Numbered from the stretch's first letter, positions 15,540 to 26,068 are shown. The stretch is 64,000 nt of DNA from CAZLQF01 sp964561545 (GCA_964561545.1 CAZLQF010000015.1:1-64000), one strand, 5' to 3'. The notes: generated from the letters alone by a model not told the origin. Program-made: numbers and translations.

Positions 15540-17978
15540 ATGCAGCTAAGGGGTTGGACATATTGGTTGCTGGTAGTTTTTGTTATTGTCTTGGCTGGTG
15601 CAAAAGGGCGTGCCCAATCCGGATCAATCACAGGAAAAGTTCAATGGAAAGATTCAGAAAAGCCGGTTACGAATGCTGAAGTAGGATTGGCATTTACACC
15701 ACATGTTGACCATACTACTCATGAAGGGCGGTTTGAACTTACTGGCATTGAGTCTGGAACGTATACCCTGAAAGTCTTTTTGTATGGAACAGAAACTGAG
15801 GCCAGAAAAATCAAGGTACGTGGTGGCAATACACATTTAAACCTTTCTGTTGATACCCTTTCAAAAGATTTGGATGCCATAAGCGTTGAAGCCGAGGGCA
15901 CTAAGGATTTTAGTATTACCCGAATGAATTCGATCGAGCGAAATGGCATTTATTCAGGTAAGAAGAACGAGGTGTTGCAGGTAGACCAAATGACCGCCAA
16001 TGTTGCTGCTGATAAAAGCCGTCAAGTTTATTCCAAAGTGGCCGGAGTTCATGTTTGGGAAAGTGATGGTGCCGGAGTCCAACTTGATTTGGGTACCCGA
16101 GGCTTAAATCCAAAAAGAACTTCCAATTTCAATACGCGCCAAAATGGTTATGATATCAGTGCGGATGCCTTAGGCTATCCAGAAACTTATTATGCGCCCC
16201 CTACAGAAGCGCTGGAAAGGATCGAAGTAATTCGGGGTGCTGCCTCTTTGCAATATGGTCCTCAGTTTGGCGGCATGATTAACTTTAAGATGAAAGATGG
16301 AGCTGCGCATGAAAAATTTCATGTGAAAACCCGGCAAACAGGTGGATCTTACGGGCTTTTCAATTCTTTTAATAGCATAGGAGGAACGGTTGGGGATGCC
16401 CAATATTACTCCTTCTATCGGTTTAAGCGGGGAAATGGCTGGCGTCCTAATTCCGATTACAGGATTCACAATGCTTTTGGCTCTATTAGCTATCAATGGA
16501 CTGAGGATCTTTCCATCACCTTTGAGGCTACTAAGATGAATTCATTGGCGCAACAGCCGGGTGGCCTTACGGATAACATGTTTGATGAAGACCCTACCCA
16601 ATCAGTTCGGGCAAGAAATTGGTTCAGGGTCGATTGGAACATGGCTTCCCTCAAAGTGGATTACCGCTTCAACGACCGACTGAAATTGAACACACGAACT
16701 TTCGGATTATTAGGCGGACGTTCCTCATTGGGCAATTTAAGCCCAGTAAACCGTTCTGATCATGGGGAGGAACGAACTTTGTTGAAAGATCAGTACAAGA
16801 ATTTTGGCAATGAAACGCGCTTGCTATACCAGTATGAGTTTATGAACCAAATCAATTCCTTATTGATTGGTACAAGGTATTATCAAGGTTTTACCGATCG
16901 CAAACAAGGCCTTGGTTCAGATGGCGATGGTCCCGATTTTAGTTTTTTAAATCCTGAGAATTTATCCCATTCAGCCTATGATTTCCCGAGCCGTAACATT
17001 GCCGTATTTGCTGAAAATAAGTTCTCGATCACTTCTGATCTTAGTATAACACCTGGCATACGTTATGAACATATTGAAACCGCTTCAGATGGTTATTACC
17101 ATAAAACGGTTGAAGATTTAGCAGGGAACGTGATCTTTAAGGAAAAGCTGGAAGACAATAGGTCCAAAACCAGGGATTTTGCTTTATTGGGCTTGGGTGC
17201 CAGCTACCAACCTATAAATGCATTAGAGCTTTACGCCAATTTTTCAGAAAATTACCGGGCGATTAGTTTTAATGACATGCGCGTCATAAATCCCAACCTT
17301 CAAGTAGATCCGGAATTAAAAGACGAAACGGGTTATACTGCTGATTTAGGCGCTCGGGGTCATGTAGAGGGCATGATCAATTACGATGTAAGTGCTTTTT
17401 ACATTGCCTACCAGGATAAAATCGGCTCAGTACTAAAGCTTGATTCCCAGCTTTACCAGCCTGTAAGGTACCGTACCAATATAGCCAATGCACAGCATTA
17501 CGGTGTTGAGTTGTTTGCCGAGGCTGGCCTTTTGCAGTTAATTGGGAATGGCTTTCCCAATACCAGTATATCTGTTTTTACCAATGTTTCCTGGCTTAAC
17601 GCTACATATACCAACAGCGATGAAAGTGGCATCGAAGGCAATGCTGTAGAATATGCACCCCCTTTTCAAATCAAATCAGGACTCGAATTTGAGCAGGGCA
17701 ATTTTACAAGTACCTTTCAATATACCCATACCCAAGAACATTACACCGATGCCACCAATGCTGAACGAACTTCAACGGGAATTCACGGCACTATTCCCAG
17801 TTATTATGTCCTGGATCTTTCCCTTGCTTACCATTACAAAGCTTTTCAAGTGGAAACAGGCATTAATAACTTAACAGATAATAGTTATTTTACAAGAAGG
17901 GCCACAGGTTATCCAGGGCCTGGCATTATTCCTGCTAAAGGCAGGAGCTTTTATGTAACGTTGGGGGCGGAGTTTTAA
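15540..17978 (+). CDS. TonB-dependent receptor, FecA-like
   Basis: An 812-residue outer-membrane receptor. It has a signal peptide ending near GAKGRAQ (~25), a carboxypeptidase-regulatory-like beta domain (27-115, GSITGKVQWKDSEKPVTNAEV), a plug domain (~145-255, VYSKVAGVHVWESDG...LERIEVIRGAASLQYG) and a 22-strand barrel (~260-812) ending GRSFYVTLGAEF with a C-terminal aromatic. The plug closely resembles Fe(III)-dicitrate (FecA) type receptors, including LGTRGLNPKRTSNFNTRQNGY. It should import a ferric chelate with TonB energy. It follows the HTTM gene by one base, and an iron-box-like site precedes the locus. The length is normal. Confidence 0.92.
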   Translation: MQLRGWTYWLLVVFVIVLAGAKGRAQSGSITGKVQWKDSEKPVTNAEVGLAFTPHVDHTTHEGRFELTGIESGTYTLKVFLYGTETEARKIKVRGGNTHLNLSVDTLSKDLDAISVEAEGTKDFSITRMNSIERNGIYSGKKNEVLQVDQMTANVAADKSRQVYSKVAGVHVWESDGAGVQLDLGTRGLNPKRTSNFNTRQNGYDISADALGYPETYYAPPTEALERIEVIRGAASLQYGPQFGGMINFKMKDGAAHEKFHVKTRQTGGSYGLFNSFNSIGGTVGDAQYYSFYRFKRGNGWRPNSDYRIHNAFGSISYQWTEDLSITFEATKMNSLAQQPGGLTDNMFDEDPTQSVRARNWFRVDWNMASLKVDYRFNDRLKLNTRTFGLLGGRSSLGNLSPVNRSDHGEERTLLKDQYKNFGNETRLLYQYEFMNQINSLLIGTRYYQGFTDRKQGLGSDGDGPDFSFLNPENLSHSAYDFPSRNIAVFAENKFSITSDLSITPGIRYEHIETASDGYYHKTVEDLAGNVIFKEKLEDNRSKTRDFALLGLGASYQPINALELYANFSENYRAISFNDMRVINPNLQVDPELKDETGYTADLGARGHVEGMINYDVSAFYIAYQDKIGSVLKLDSQLYQPVRYRTNIANAQHYGVELFAEAGLLQLIGNGFPNTSISVFTNVSWLNATYTNSDESGIEGNAVEYAPPFQIKSGLEFEQGNFTSTFQYTHTQEHYTDATNAERTSTGIHGTIPSYYVLDLSLAYHYKAFQVETGINNLTDNSYFTRRATGYPGPGIIPAKGRSFYVTLGAEF

Positions 17979-18627
17979 TGGCCAATTTTTGTAAAGCAAT
18001 ATTTAGTTTAAGAATGGAAGGCTCGCTTCCATAATTTGACTCCTTTGATATGAACTTCTTTGAAAGATTCCGGCTTAGGCTCAAATGAGTGTTGGGAAAG
18101 GTTTTTCAGTACCAGGGTTAAGAAATTCGAAGGGGTCAAGTAATATTACCTTCAATTAAATCATTGCTGCTTGAAAATAAAAGATGAATCAGCTTTTGGG
18201 GGAATTTACCAAGGAAATCAATATTGGTTTTACCATAAATTTTATGGGTAGACAAAGAGATTTGGGCCGGGATATTTTTTCTTTTAGTTTGTTTAAGTAA
18301 GGGTAAAGGAACAAATCTGACCCCAGCACCGCCCCAATAAGGAATAGGTAAAATAAATATACGCCTTTTTTGATATATACCTTATCAAAGGTGGCTTGCC
18401 CTACTAATGGTCTTTCAAGGAGGTAAGCCCTACGCTTTGGGCGTTCAACCAAACTTTTAAAAAGGTAAAACAGCAAAAAGGGTAAAACTTAAAATGCTTC
18501 CATGCAATGGGTATAAGTTAAAAATTTGGGGTTCAAGGGTGATGGATATTTTTGTAAAAGCAAGTTGACCAAAATAGCAATTAGAAAGCAACACAATTGC
18601 TTATTTTTGCTAAAACAAATTTGAAAC
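17979..18627. other. intergenic region, no supported gene
   Basis: A 649-bp gap between the TonB receptor and the SprT-like gene. A 95-codon minus-strand frame (18189-18476) has hydrophobic stretches but no family resemblance. It includes a small hairpin, GCCC-8 nt-GGGC (18427-18442). TATTTTTG at 18602-18609 matches the -7 consensus and could serve the SprT-like gene. Nothing else was recognised. Confidence 0.55.
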
Positions 18628-19227
18628 ATGCTTGAGAAGCTTAAAAAATTCATACCTGAAGCCACCTATGAGGATGTTCTTGCCTTGATCAAACAGCACC
18701 CGCTCCGCATCAAAATCACCAAACCAAGAAAGACCAAATTAGGCGATTATCGGCCTTTAAACAAAGGACAAAGCCATCAAATTACCGTCAATGCTGACCT
18801 CAATCAATATGCTTTTTTGGTCACCTTTCTGCATGAGTTGGCTCATTTGGAAACTTTTGTAGAATACAGCAACCGAGTAAAACCACACGGTCCAGAATGG
18901 AAACGGGCATTTAAGGCAATTCTGGATCCTTTTCTTCAAAAAGGCATTTTTCCCCATGACCTCTACTTGGCCTTGCAAAAGTACATTCAAAATCCGGCAG
19001 CTTCCTGTTCTGATCCTCAGTTAATGGCTGCTTTAAGGAAGTATGATAAAATGGAGCGGCCGCCATTCCTGGAAAACCTCCCTGTCAATAGCGTTTTTAA
19101 ATGGCGCAATGGTAGGCTGTTCAAGAAAGGTCAACGGCTTCGAAAAAGGTTCAAGTGCCAAGATTTGAAAAGCAAGAAATATTACCTTTTTCATCCTTCA
19201 GCGGAGGTAGTGCCTTTAGATCAATGA
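18628..19227 (+). CDS. SprT-like zinc metalloprotease domain protein
   Basis: A 199-residue protein with the zincin motif HELAH at 69-73 (TFLHELAHLETFVEY) preceded by QITVNADLNQYAFLV and followed by KPHGPEWKRAFKAIL, the pattern of SprT/Spartan-like domains in Bacteroidota. The C-terminal part ends with a short beta region (FKWRNGRLFKKGQRLRKRFKCQ) but without the full four-cysteine zinc ribbon of classical SprT. It is probably cytoplasmic. A DNA-protein-crosslink or other proteolytic role is only inferred from the family. It stands alone on the plus strand. Confidence 0.85.
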   Translation: MLEKLKKFIPEATYEDVLALIKQHPLRIKITKPRKTKLGDYRPLNKGQSHQITVNADLNQYAFLVTFLHELAHLETFVEYSNRVKPHGPEWKRAFKAILDPFLQKGIFPHDLYLALQKYIQNPAASCSDPQLMAALRKYDKMERPPFLENLPVNSVFKWRNGRLFKKGQRLRKRFKCQDLKSKKYYLFHPSAEVVPLDQ

Positions 19228-19323
19228 TGGGTTTTATAAGTCATCAAAAGGCGGGTTCAACCTTGCACAAGGTTTGCGTTAATGATCAACTTTTGGAAGC
19301 GGTCCTTTTATAGAAGGATTAAA

Positions 19324-20247
19324 TTAAGTGCTAAATTGTTCCATTAAGGCTTTAAAGAAATTAAGGCTTTCTTTTTTGTCTTTTACGATCAAAAGGGGAA
19401 CGCTTTTGTCATGGGTTGTGAGTTTTTCTGCAGTACTGCCAATAAGATAGGATGCAGTATCCGTCAATCCTTTTGATCCAATAACAATTAGGTCGGCTTT
19501 CAGCTTAATTGCCTCATCATAGATCCGCTGACCAATATCCTCGCCCTCATCCATTGAAAAAATGCAATCTAAGTTTTCTTTTTGTTTACCGGCCTTTTTT
19601 AAAAACTTTTTATAGTCCTTTTGCGCTTCTTCTTCTATTGATTTACCAACTTTTTTACTGGGTATATACGGAAAGTAGCGCTTAGGCAGGCTATAAACAT
19701 GTTGGCAAATTACTTGGCCTTTGGAGCTATGGCTTATCTTAAGTGCTTTTTCCAAAGCCATTTCTGAGTGCCTTGAAAAATCTATAGGCGTTAGAATTTT
19801 ATCAAGTTGATTGCGAGTAGTTTCAGGAACTACTAATATGGAAGAATGTAAAAGTCTAATAAGTTTGCCTGCTAAGATGCCTTTGCCCTTAAACCCGGTT
19901 TTTTTGCCGATTACAGCTAAGTCCGTTTCCTCAGCTTCTGCTTGGTGAAGGATCACATCAGTAGGGTTCCCCTCTTTTACCCTTAGCTCAACTTTGGTAT
20001 TATCTGGGCCATTAAAATTGTTTTCAATCTTTTCATTCAATTCCTTTTTGATGATCTCATCGATGGGTTCATCAAGGTCATCAAACATTTGAGACACCTC
20101 TTCGGAAAGGTTCATTGTTTCCATCACATGCATAAAAATGACTTGGTCCGGATTGAACGTGTTGGCAAGGAACCCCACATAGTCAATCAACAGATCATCC
20201 ATGTTTGATAGATCGAGCGTCACTAAAAATTTTTTAAACCCATGCAT
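19324..20247 (-). CDS. universal stress protein, tandem UspA domains
   Basis: A 307-residue double-Usp protein. Unit 1 (~1-145) starts FKKFLVTLDLSNMDDLLIDYV and ends HSSILVVPETTR. Unit 2 (~146-300) starts DKILTPIDFSRHSEMALEKAL and has the ATP-binding pattern IVIGSKGLTDTASYLIGSTAEKL (G-2x-G-type with S/T). The second unit therefore probably binds ATP; the first has a weaker motif (VIGKKTGFKGKGILAG). It is a cytoplasmic stress-related protein. It lies downstream of the BCCT transporter on the same strand, 169 bp away, which suggests a link with osmotic stress. Confidence 0.9.
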   Translation of the reverse strand: MHGFKKFLVTLDLSNMDDLLIDYVGFLANTFNPDQVIFMHVMETMNLSEEVSQMFDDLDEPIDEIIKKELNEKIENNFNGPDNTKVELRVKEGNPTDVILHQAEAEETDLAVIGKKTGFKGKGILAGKLIRLLHSSILVVPETTRNQLDKILTPIDFSRHSEMALEKALKISHSSKGQVICQHVYSLPKRYFPYIPSKKVGKSIEEEAQKDYKKFLKKAGKQKENLDCIFSMDEGEDIGQRIYDEAIKLKADLIVIGSKGLTDTASYLIGSTAEKLTTHDKSVPLLIVKDKKESLNFFKALMEQFST

Positions 20248-20416
20248 ACCATTAAAAGTTTAAGGTTAGACGATGTTAAAAACTTTCTTTAGCATACAAT
20301 TGCTAAAAATAGTTCTAAAATTTTGGCTTATGTTTTCAATTTTATCGTGTTGTATTGACAATTAAATTAAGATGCATCAATTATGTTGAATTCACTACTT
20401 AAAGCTGGCTTTCAAT

Positions 20417-22201
20417 TTATTGGTTGCTTTTTTTACCACTATCACTATCTTCTGTTTTTTCCGACTGCCGGCTTCTTCGCTTCGAAATAAGATCCTGCAG
20501 CAATTCATAATAAGATTGCCGTTCTTGGGCTCTTTCCTTTTCCATTTCTTCCGCATGTTCTTGTTGAAGGCCTTTATAGAGACTAAAGCACATGCCGATC
20601 AGGATCAATGCAAAAGGTAAACCGGTGGTAATAACAGCTGTTTGAAGGGCTTCTAAGCCTCCTGCATACAATAAAACAGCAGCAACTGCACCTTCTGTAT
20701 TGGCCCAGAAAATACGCTGACCAACCGGAGCATCAATTTTACCACCCGATGTTAAGCTATCAACAACTAAAGATCCAGAATCGGAAGAGGTAACGAAAAA
20801 GCTGGCAACCAATAAAACTCCTAAAGAACAAGTAATGGTGCTCCAGGGGAATTTGTCCAGGAGTACAAAAAGGGCTCTGGGTGGTGTTTCCACAGCAACT
20901 TTACCAACACTGACTCCCTTAAACATTTCCGGGTTGAATTCTGTGAATATACCTGACCCACCAAAAGCTGAAAGCCAAACAAACGTAATAAGGGTGGGTA
21001 CCAGCAAAACCCCGGAGACAAATTCTTTTATGGTACGGCCTTTAGATACTCGAGCTATAAAAGTACCCACAAAAGGAGACCATGCGATCCACCAGGACCA
21101 ATAAAATACCGTCCAGGCATTCTGCCAGTTATTTTCAGCGTGCTGTCCTTTTTCAAAACTTTCGGTCCAAAAGCCAAGCTCAATTACATTGGAAATGTAG
21201 GCTCCGAAATTTTGGACTAATGTGTCAAAGATAAACAAGGTTGGGCCTACCACAATTACAAATAGCATCAATACTGCGCCAATCCGTATATTTTGTTCAC
21301 TCAGAAACTTTACGCCTTTATCAATTCCTGAAACTACGGATAAAGTGGCTACCATGGTGATGCCTGCTATGAGCAGTATTTCGACCAAGGTCCCGGATGC
21401 CATTATATTTGAACCCTCGCTTAGAATGGCTAAATTATCGCCCGTTTCAAATAAGTAACCCAATCCGGAGTTGATTTGAGTTACGCCAATACCCAGTGAT
21501 GTGGCAAGACCAAATAGCGTAGAAAGTACTGCTAAAACATCAATTAAATCCCCCCAAAGGCCATAGACCCTATTGCCAAAAAGGGGATAAAACAAAGAAC
21601 GGATCGAAAGTGGAAGGCCTCGGTTAAAACAGAAAAACGCAAGCGCCAAGGCTACCAAGGCATAAATCGACCAAGCATGCAACCCCCAGTGCAAAAAGGT
21701 AAAATTCATAGCTGTTTTGGCCGAATCCATACTTTCGGATGCTCCCATGGGAGGCTTCATGTAATGGTACATCGGTTCAGCTACGCTGTAAAAAATGATA
21801 CCAATTCCCATCCCTGCGCTGAAAAGCATGGAAAACCAGGCTATTGTACTGAATTCAGGCCTGGCGTCATTCCCGCCCAGCCTTATGCTACCAAACTTAC
21901 TAAAGCCAATGACAAGGATAAAAATCAGGAAGAAATTCACTGATAGCACAAAAAACCAACCACCTGTATTAGAAATGCCGTTTTTAAGCGGCTCAAAGAT
22001 GTTGTTGTACATATAATCACCGCCTACAATAATCGTAATGGTAATGAACAGGACTGCTAAAAACGATGCAACCCAAAATACAGGTGGGTGCACGTCAAAA
22101 TGTTTGTTGCTGTTAATGGAATTGGGCTTGGCCGCAAAAGGGTTGTGTTTGCGGAACATTTGATCCAGCCTGTTGCTATGCGCTTCACTTGATTCAGCCA
22201 T
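20417..22201 (-). CDS. BCCT family transporter (betaine/choline/carnitine type)
   Basis: A 594-residue, 12-helix transporter. It carries the BCCT hallmarks: WFSMLFSAGMGIGIIFYSVAEPMYHY (glycine-rich helix, ~128-152), FLHWGLHAWSIYALVALALAFF, and the signature TVFYWSWWIAWSPFVGTFIARVSKGRTI (~365-392) with the tryptophan box that binds trimethylammonium groups. It would take up glycine betaine or a related osmolyte, usually with Na+. The GMGIG form fits sodium-coupled members. The charged C-terminal tail (~555-594, EMEKERAQERQSYYELLQDL...) may sense osmolality as in BetP. A seven-PAS kinase is encoded upstream and a Usp downstream. Confidence 0.93.
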   Translation of the reverse strand: MAESSEAHSNRLDQMFRKHNPFAAKPNSINSNKHFDVHPPVFWVASFLAVLFITITIIVGGDYMYNNIFEPLKNGISNTGGWFFVLSVNFFLIFILVIGFSKFGSIRLGGNDARPEFSTIAWFSMLFSAGMGIGIIFYSVAEPMYHYMKPPMGASESMDSAKTAMNFTFLHWGLHAWSIYALVALALAFFCFNRGLPLSIRSLFYPLFGNRVYGLWGDLIDVLAVLSTLFGLATSLGIGVTQINSGLGYLFETGDNLAILSEGSNIMASGTLVEILLIAGITMVATLSVVSGIDKGVKFLSEQNIRIGAVLMLFVIVVGPTLFIFDTLVQNFGAYISNVIELGFWTESFEKGQHAENNWQNAWTVFYWSWWIAWSPFVGTFIARVSKGRTIKEFVSGVLLVPTLITFVWLSAFGGSGIFTEFNPEMFKGVSVGKVAVETPPRALFVLLDKFPWSTITCSLGVLLVASFFVTSSDSGSLVVDSLTSGGKIDAPVGQRIFWANTEGAVAAVLLYAGGLEALQTAVITTGLPFALILIGMCFSLYKGLQQEHAEEMEKERAQERQSYYELLQDLISKRRSRQSEKTEDSDSGKKSNQ

Positions 22202-22511
22202 ATCAAAATCAATTTCTATAATTCAAAGGCCACTATTATCCTCTTAAAGTCTTTTACAATAGTAAGGATTCATAATTTTCCTGAAAAATTTCACACGTGT
22301 TGAAGGTTTGCTTATAACAGAGCTTAAGATTAATTAGAGCGATTACAGTTTTATCATTAACAAAATCCGTTTAAGTTTTAAAATTGGCCATTGGGGCAGG
22401 TTGGTAATGCCTTATTGTTGACGGAGATTGTTAGGTATGATCTTATTGAAGCTATATTAATTACTTTTTTATTATTAAACTTGAGAATTGGATGTGGGAA
22501 CCGGTCAAGTT
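22202..22511. other. intergenic region, nothing recognised
   Basis: 310 bp between the histidine kinase stop and the BCCT start, both on the minus strand. It probably carries the BCCT promoter. No repeat, RNA gene or clear terminator was seen. Confidence 0.5.
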
Positions 22512-25500
22512 TTACTTGGAAAAATCTTTTAGGTAAATGTAAAAGGTCGTGCCTTGATCGATCTCACTTTCTACATCGATCCAACCTCCTAATGATTCCA
22601 CTTGGGTTTTCACGATATACATGCCAAGGCCTTTACCTTCCGTATTTGTGTGGAAGCGTTTGTACATGTCAAAAAGCTTATCTTTATGGTGGGTCAGGTC
22701 CATACCCATACCATTGTCTTGTATTTTTAAAAGAATGTGACCATCCTCCTGAGAAGTTTGAATAAAAATTTCAAGGGGCCGGTCAGGAGATTTAAATTTT
22801 ATAGCATTAGAGATTAAATTTTGAAGAATGCTTTCCAGGTAACTTCTGATGTACATAACTGATGAAGCTTTTGTAAAATCAGCATGAATCTGAGCCCCTG
22901 ATTCTTCGATTTTTGTACCAAGCTGCTCTTTTACCTTGTCCAGCATTTCTTTGAATTCAACGGAAGCCTTGGGTTTACTTACTTCATCCTTAAGTGCTAC
23001 AATATGGATAATGTCATTAAGTGTAGCGTTTAATTGATTCACAGACCTATCAATCTTTTCAAAAACATCCCCCTTCTCCTCCTCTGAGAATTGATCATTA
23101 TGGTATAAATCCAACAGGCTTTTGAGATTAACAACCGGAGCCCTTAAATTGTGGGAAGTTACGTAGGCAAACTGTTCAAGCTCTGCATTGGTGCGGAGCA
23201 ACTGGTCGGTTCGTTTTTTGAGGTCTTCCTCTACTTGCTTTCGCTCAGATATGTCTACATAAATGCCATATATGCTAATGGTCTTTCCTTCAAGGTATAC
23301 GGGAACCCCATAAATAAGTACTGGCACAAGGGACCCATCTTTACGTTGACGGTTAGTTTCCTGAATTAAAGTTTTGCCAGTATAAGTTTGGGAAGAAATA
23401 CTAACGGCTTCTTCTTTTAAATTTTCCGGCACAATCAAATTATCAATATTAGCGCCTTTTATTTCCTGTTCTTCATATTGAAAGAGTTTTTCAAATCCAT
23501 GGTTGGTATGGTAGATGTTCTTTTCTTCATCCAACATGACGATACCTACTGGGGCATTTTGGAACAACTGCCTAAAAAGAATCTCGTTTTTGTGAAGTTC
23601 CCTTTGTGTTTCCTTTTGACTGGTTATGTCAATGCCCATTCCCAGTAAATATTCCTGGCCATCTGATTTAAAAAGATAACCCGTTAATAAGAAAGGGATT
23701 TTGTTTCCTTGCTTGGTAAGGACATGAGCCTCGGTGACTGAATAACCCTCCTCATACACTATTTCCATGTTTTTTAAAATGTGTGATTTTTCATTTTCAG
23801 CAAAAAAATCGGTAGGGCTAACCCCGTTTAGCTCTTGATCGCTAAGCCCGGTTACTTCCTGCAAACGTGAATTCCATTGAACCAAATTGTAGTTTTTATC
23901 CCATAGGTAAAAAACGCCTGGTAGGCTGTTGACCAATTGATCTGTAAATTCTTTTTTACTGATAAGTTGCCGCTGGGCGTTTTTCTGCTCAGTTATATCG
24001 TTACTGATGGTTACAAAACACGCTTCACCTCGAATCATGACTTTTTCAACGGATAAATAAATGTCGCGAATAGCTCCTTGATTGGTATAGACTTGTGCCT
24101 CGTAATTGCGGACTTGATCGCCTTTTTCCATTTTTTGGGCCAGCTCCTTCGATTGTTCGCTATTGACCCAAAAGTTAAATTCTGATGTGGATGCTCCTAT
24201 CACTTGATCTCTGGAAAACCCACTAAGTTTGCAAAAACTTTCATTCACATCCAGTAAAACTCCATCCTTGATCCTTGTAATGGCAATGGAGTTGGGAGCA
24301 GCATGAAAGACTTTTGAAAAGGTTTCTTCGGATTCAATTAGTGCTTGTTCAGTTTTTTTCTGATCTGTTATGTCTACATAGATGCCATAAATATTTGTTT
24401 GGTTCCCTTCTACAACCACCGGAACTCCATAAATCAATACATTTATACGGGTTCCATCCTTTCTTTCCCGGATCGTTTCAGTTATATAAATTTTTCCTTT
24501 ATGGATTCTTTGAGTAATATCCGTTGCTTCTTTATGCAATTCATCAGGAATAATTACTTCATCAATATCCTTGTTTAACAATTCAGATTCATTAAAGCCA
24601 AAATATTGTTCAAAACTTTGATTGACCTCTAAAACTTGATTGTTGGCATCCAACATTACAATGCCGATAGGGGCATTCTGAAACAACTGACGGAAAAGGG
24701 TTTCATTAATTTTTAAGGCCTCTTCTCGATTTTTCCGTTCGGTTATATCGAGGAGGGTTCCCATGATCGCTTTTTCACCCTCAAATTCAATAGCTGATCC
24801 ATGAGCTTCAACGTATTTGATGTTACCAAACCTGTCAATGATTCGAAGTTCATATTCGGATGTTTCTTTTTCGCCATCAATTCTTTTTTGAACTTCAGTT
24901 TTAAATTTTTCTTGATCATCCGGATGTACAAAATCCAAAGTGTTGAAATTTTGGATCATTTCTTCAGGTTGGTAGCTTAATATTCTTGCCAGTTCAGGAT
25001 TGACATATTTAAATTCATTATTTTTAAAAAGGTAAACACCAACGTGAGATTTTTCAGAAAGGATTCTAAATTTATGTTCTGATTCTTTTAATTCCTGCTC
25101 AACTTTTTGTTGCTCCGTAATATCACTAATAAAAGCAATTCGATATTTTTTACCATTTATAGTTTGAACCTTGCCATGAATCTTTGCATAAAAATGGGTG
25201 CCGTCTTTCCGGATTCCCGTGCCATAATAAAGTTCTTCATAGTCTTGATTAATACTTGCTTCTACCTTTGCTTTGGTGTTTTCATCAGCAAGGTCTGTAA
25301 TTTTTATACCATATAATTCCTCAGGATCGTAGCCAAAAAGATCAGCCAACTTTTGGTTGAAATCTACCAACATCCAGTTTTCAACGATTCCGATTCCTTC
25401 ATTGGATAGCTCAAAAAACCTGCGAAGCTGCTTTTCATTTAAAAAGCAAATAATTCTTGTCTTCTCAGTATCAAGAAAGGTAAAATTTAGGTCAAATAGA

Positions 25501-25787
25501 GCGGAAGGGGTTTCATGATCCAATGCGATGGATTGGTTGTAAATGTTCAAATCCTCATCGGCAATGTTATTTGGAAGGTTATAATATTCCCAAAGGCCTT
25601 TAAAATCAGGAATTAAATTAAAAAGAGAAGCGTTAATGGCCTTATTTTTCGGAATGCGGGTTATGTTTTCTAAAACAGGATTCCACTCAAGAATGGTAGC
25701 ATTTAAATCAACAACAAAAATACCATCGTGGCTGTTGTTAAGGAATTTGTTAAAGACTACCTCATTTTGCTTTTCTTGCAAATCCAT
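22512..25787 (-). CDS. multi-PAS sensor histidine kinase
   Basis: A ~1,091-residue soluble hybrid of seven PAS domains and a histidine kinase. PAS units begin near residues 8, 125, 240, 365, 490, 615 and 740, several followed by PAC motifs such as GIYVDITDQKK. A HisKA-like helix follows, with the phospho-acceptor in FAYVTSHNLRAP (His879), and then a HATPase domain (LISNAIKFK N-box, DNGMGMD G1, KGLGMYIV G2). No membrane segment is seen, so it senses cytoplasmic ligands, light or redox. No receiver domain is present; the response regulator must be elsewhere. PAS4 and PAS7 are near-duplicates. ATG at 25787 is preferred over TTG at 25799. Confidence 0.9.
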   Translation of the reverse strand: MDLQEKQNEVVFNKFLNNSHDGIFVVDLNATILEWNPVLENITRIPKNKAINASLFNLIPDFKGLWEYYNLPNNIADEDLNIYNQSIALDHETPSALFDLNFTFLDTEKTRIICFLNEKQLRRFFELSNEGIGIVENWMLVDFNQKLADLFGYDPEELYGIKITDLADENTKAKVEASINQDYEELYYGTGIRKDGTHFYAKIHGKVQTINGKKYRIAFISDITEQQKVEQELKESEHKFRILSEKSHVGVYLFKNNEFKYVNPELARILSYQPEEMIQNFNTLDFVHPDDQEKFKTEVQKRIDGEKETSEYELRIIDRFGNIKYVEAHGSAIEFEGEKAIMGTLLDITERKNREEALKINETLFRQLFQNAPIGIVMLDANNQVLEVNQSFEQYFGFNESELLNKDIDEVIIPDELHKEATDITQRIHKGKIYITETIRERKDGTRINVLIYGVPVVVEGNQTNIYGIYVDITDQKKTEQALIESEETFSKVFHAAPNSIAITRIKDGVLLDVNESFCKLSGFSRDQVIGASTSEFNFWVNSEQSKELAQKMEKGDQVRNYEAQVYTNQGAIRDIYLSVEKVMIRGEACFVTISNDITEQKNAQRQLISKKEFTDQLVNSLPGVFYLWDKNYNLVQWNSRLQEVTGLSDQELNGVSPTDFFAENEKSHILKNMEIVYEEGYSVTEAHVLTKQGNKIPFLLTGYLFKSDGQEYLLGMGIDITSQKETQRELHKNEILFRQLFQNAPVGIVMLDEEKNIYHTNHGFEKLFQYEEQEIKGANIDNLIVPENLKEEAVSISSQTYTGKTLIQETNRQRKDGSLVPVLIYGVPVYLEGKTISIYGIYVDISERKQVEEDLKKRTDQLLRTNAELEQFAYVTSHNLRAPVVNLKSLLDLYHNDQFSEEEKGDVFEKIDRSVNQLNATLNDIIHIVALKDEVSKPKASVEFKEMLDKVKEQLGTKIEESGAQIHADFTKASSVMYIRSYLESILQNLISNAIKFKSPDRPLEIFIQTSQEDGHILLKIQDNGMGMDLTHHKDKLFDMYKRFHTNTEGKGLGMYIVKTQVESLGGWIDVESEIDQGTTFYIYLKDFSK

Positions 25788-26068
25788 CCTGTTTAACAAT
25801 CAAAAATTTAAAAGGTGATTCAAGTTGTTTTTAATTTCAAATTATCCGAGTAGAATTTCGAAGGTAATGAATATTTTACAAAATGTTTTAAAGAAGAATT
25901 AAGCCAATCATGGTAAATTTTGTATCAAATTATTTTAAAATTTTGTAAAAAGTGTTTTGTAGACACAAAAGATAAAAAATCATCATTAAGTTAAATTAAG
26001 AATGTGTAACTTATAGTAATAATAACGGGTAGAAAAACCTATTAAAAGCTATTGTACCATTTAATGCT

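Noticed and set aside
18189..18476. 95-codon minus-strand frame with hydrophobic stretches
   Set aside because: No family resemblance, no signal peptide logic, and the sequence lies in intergenic DNA with a small hairpin; not supported as a gene.
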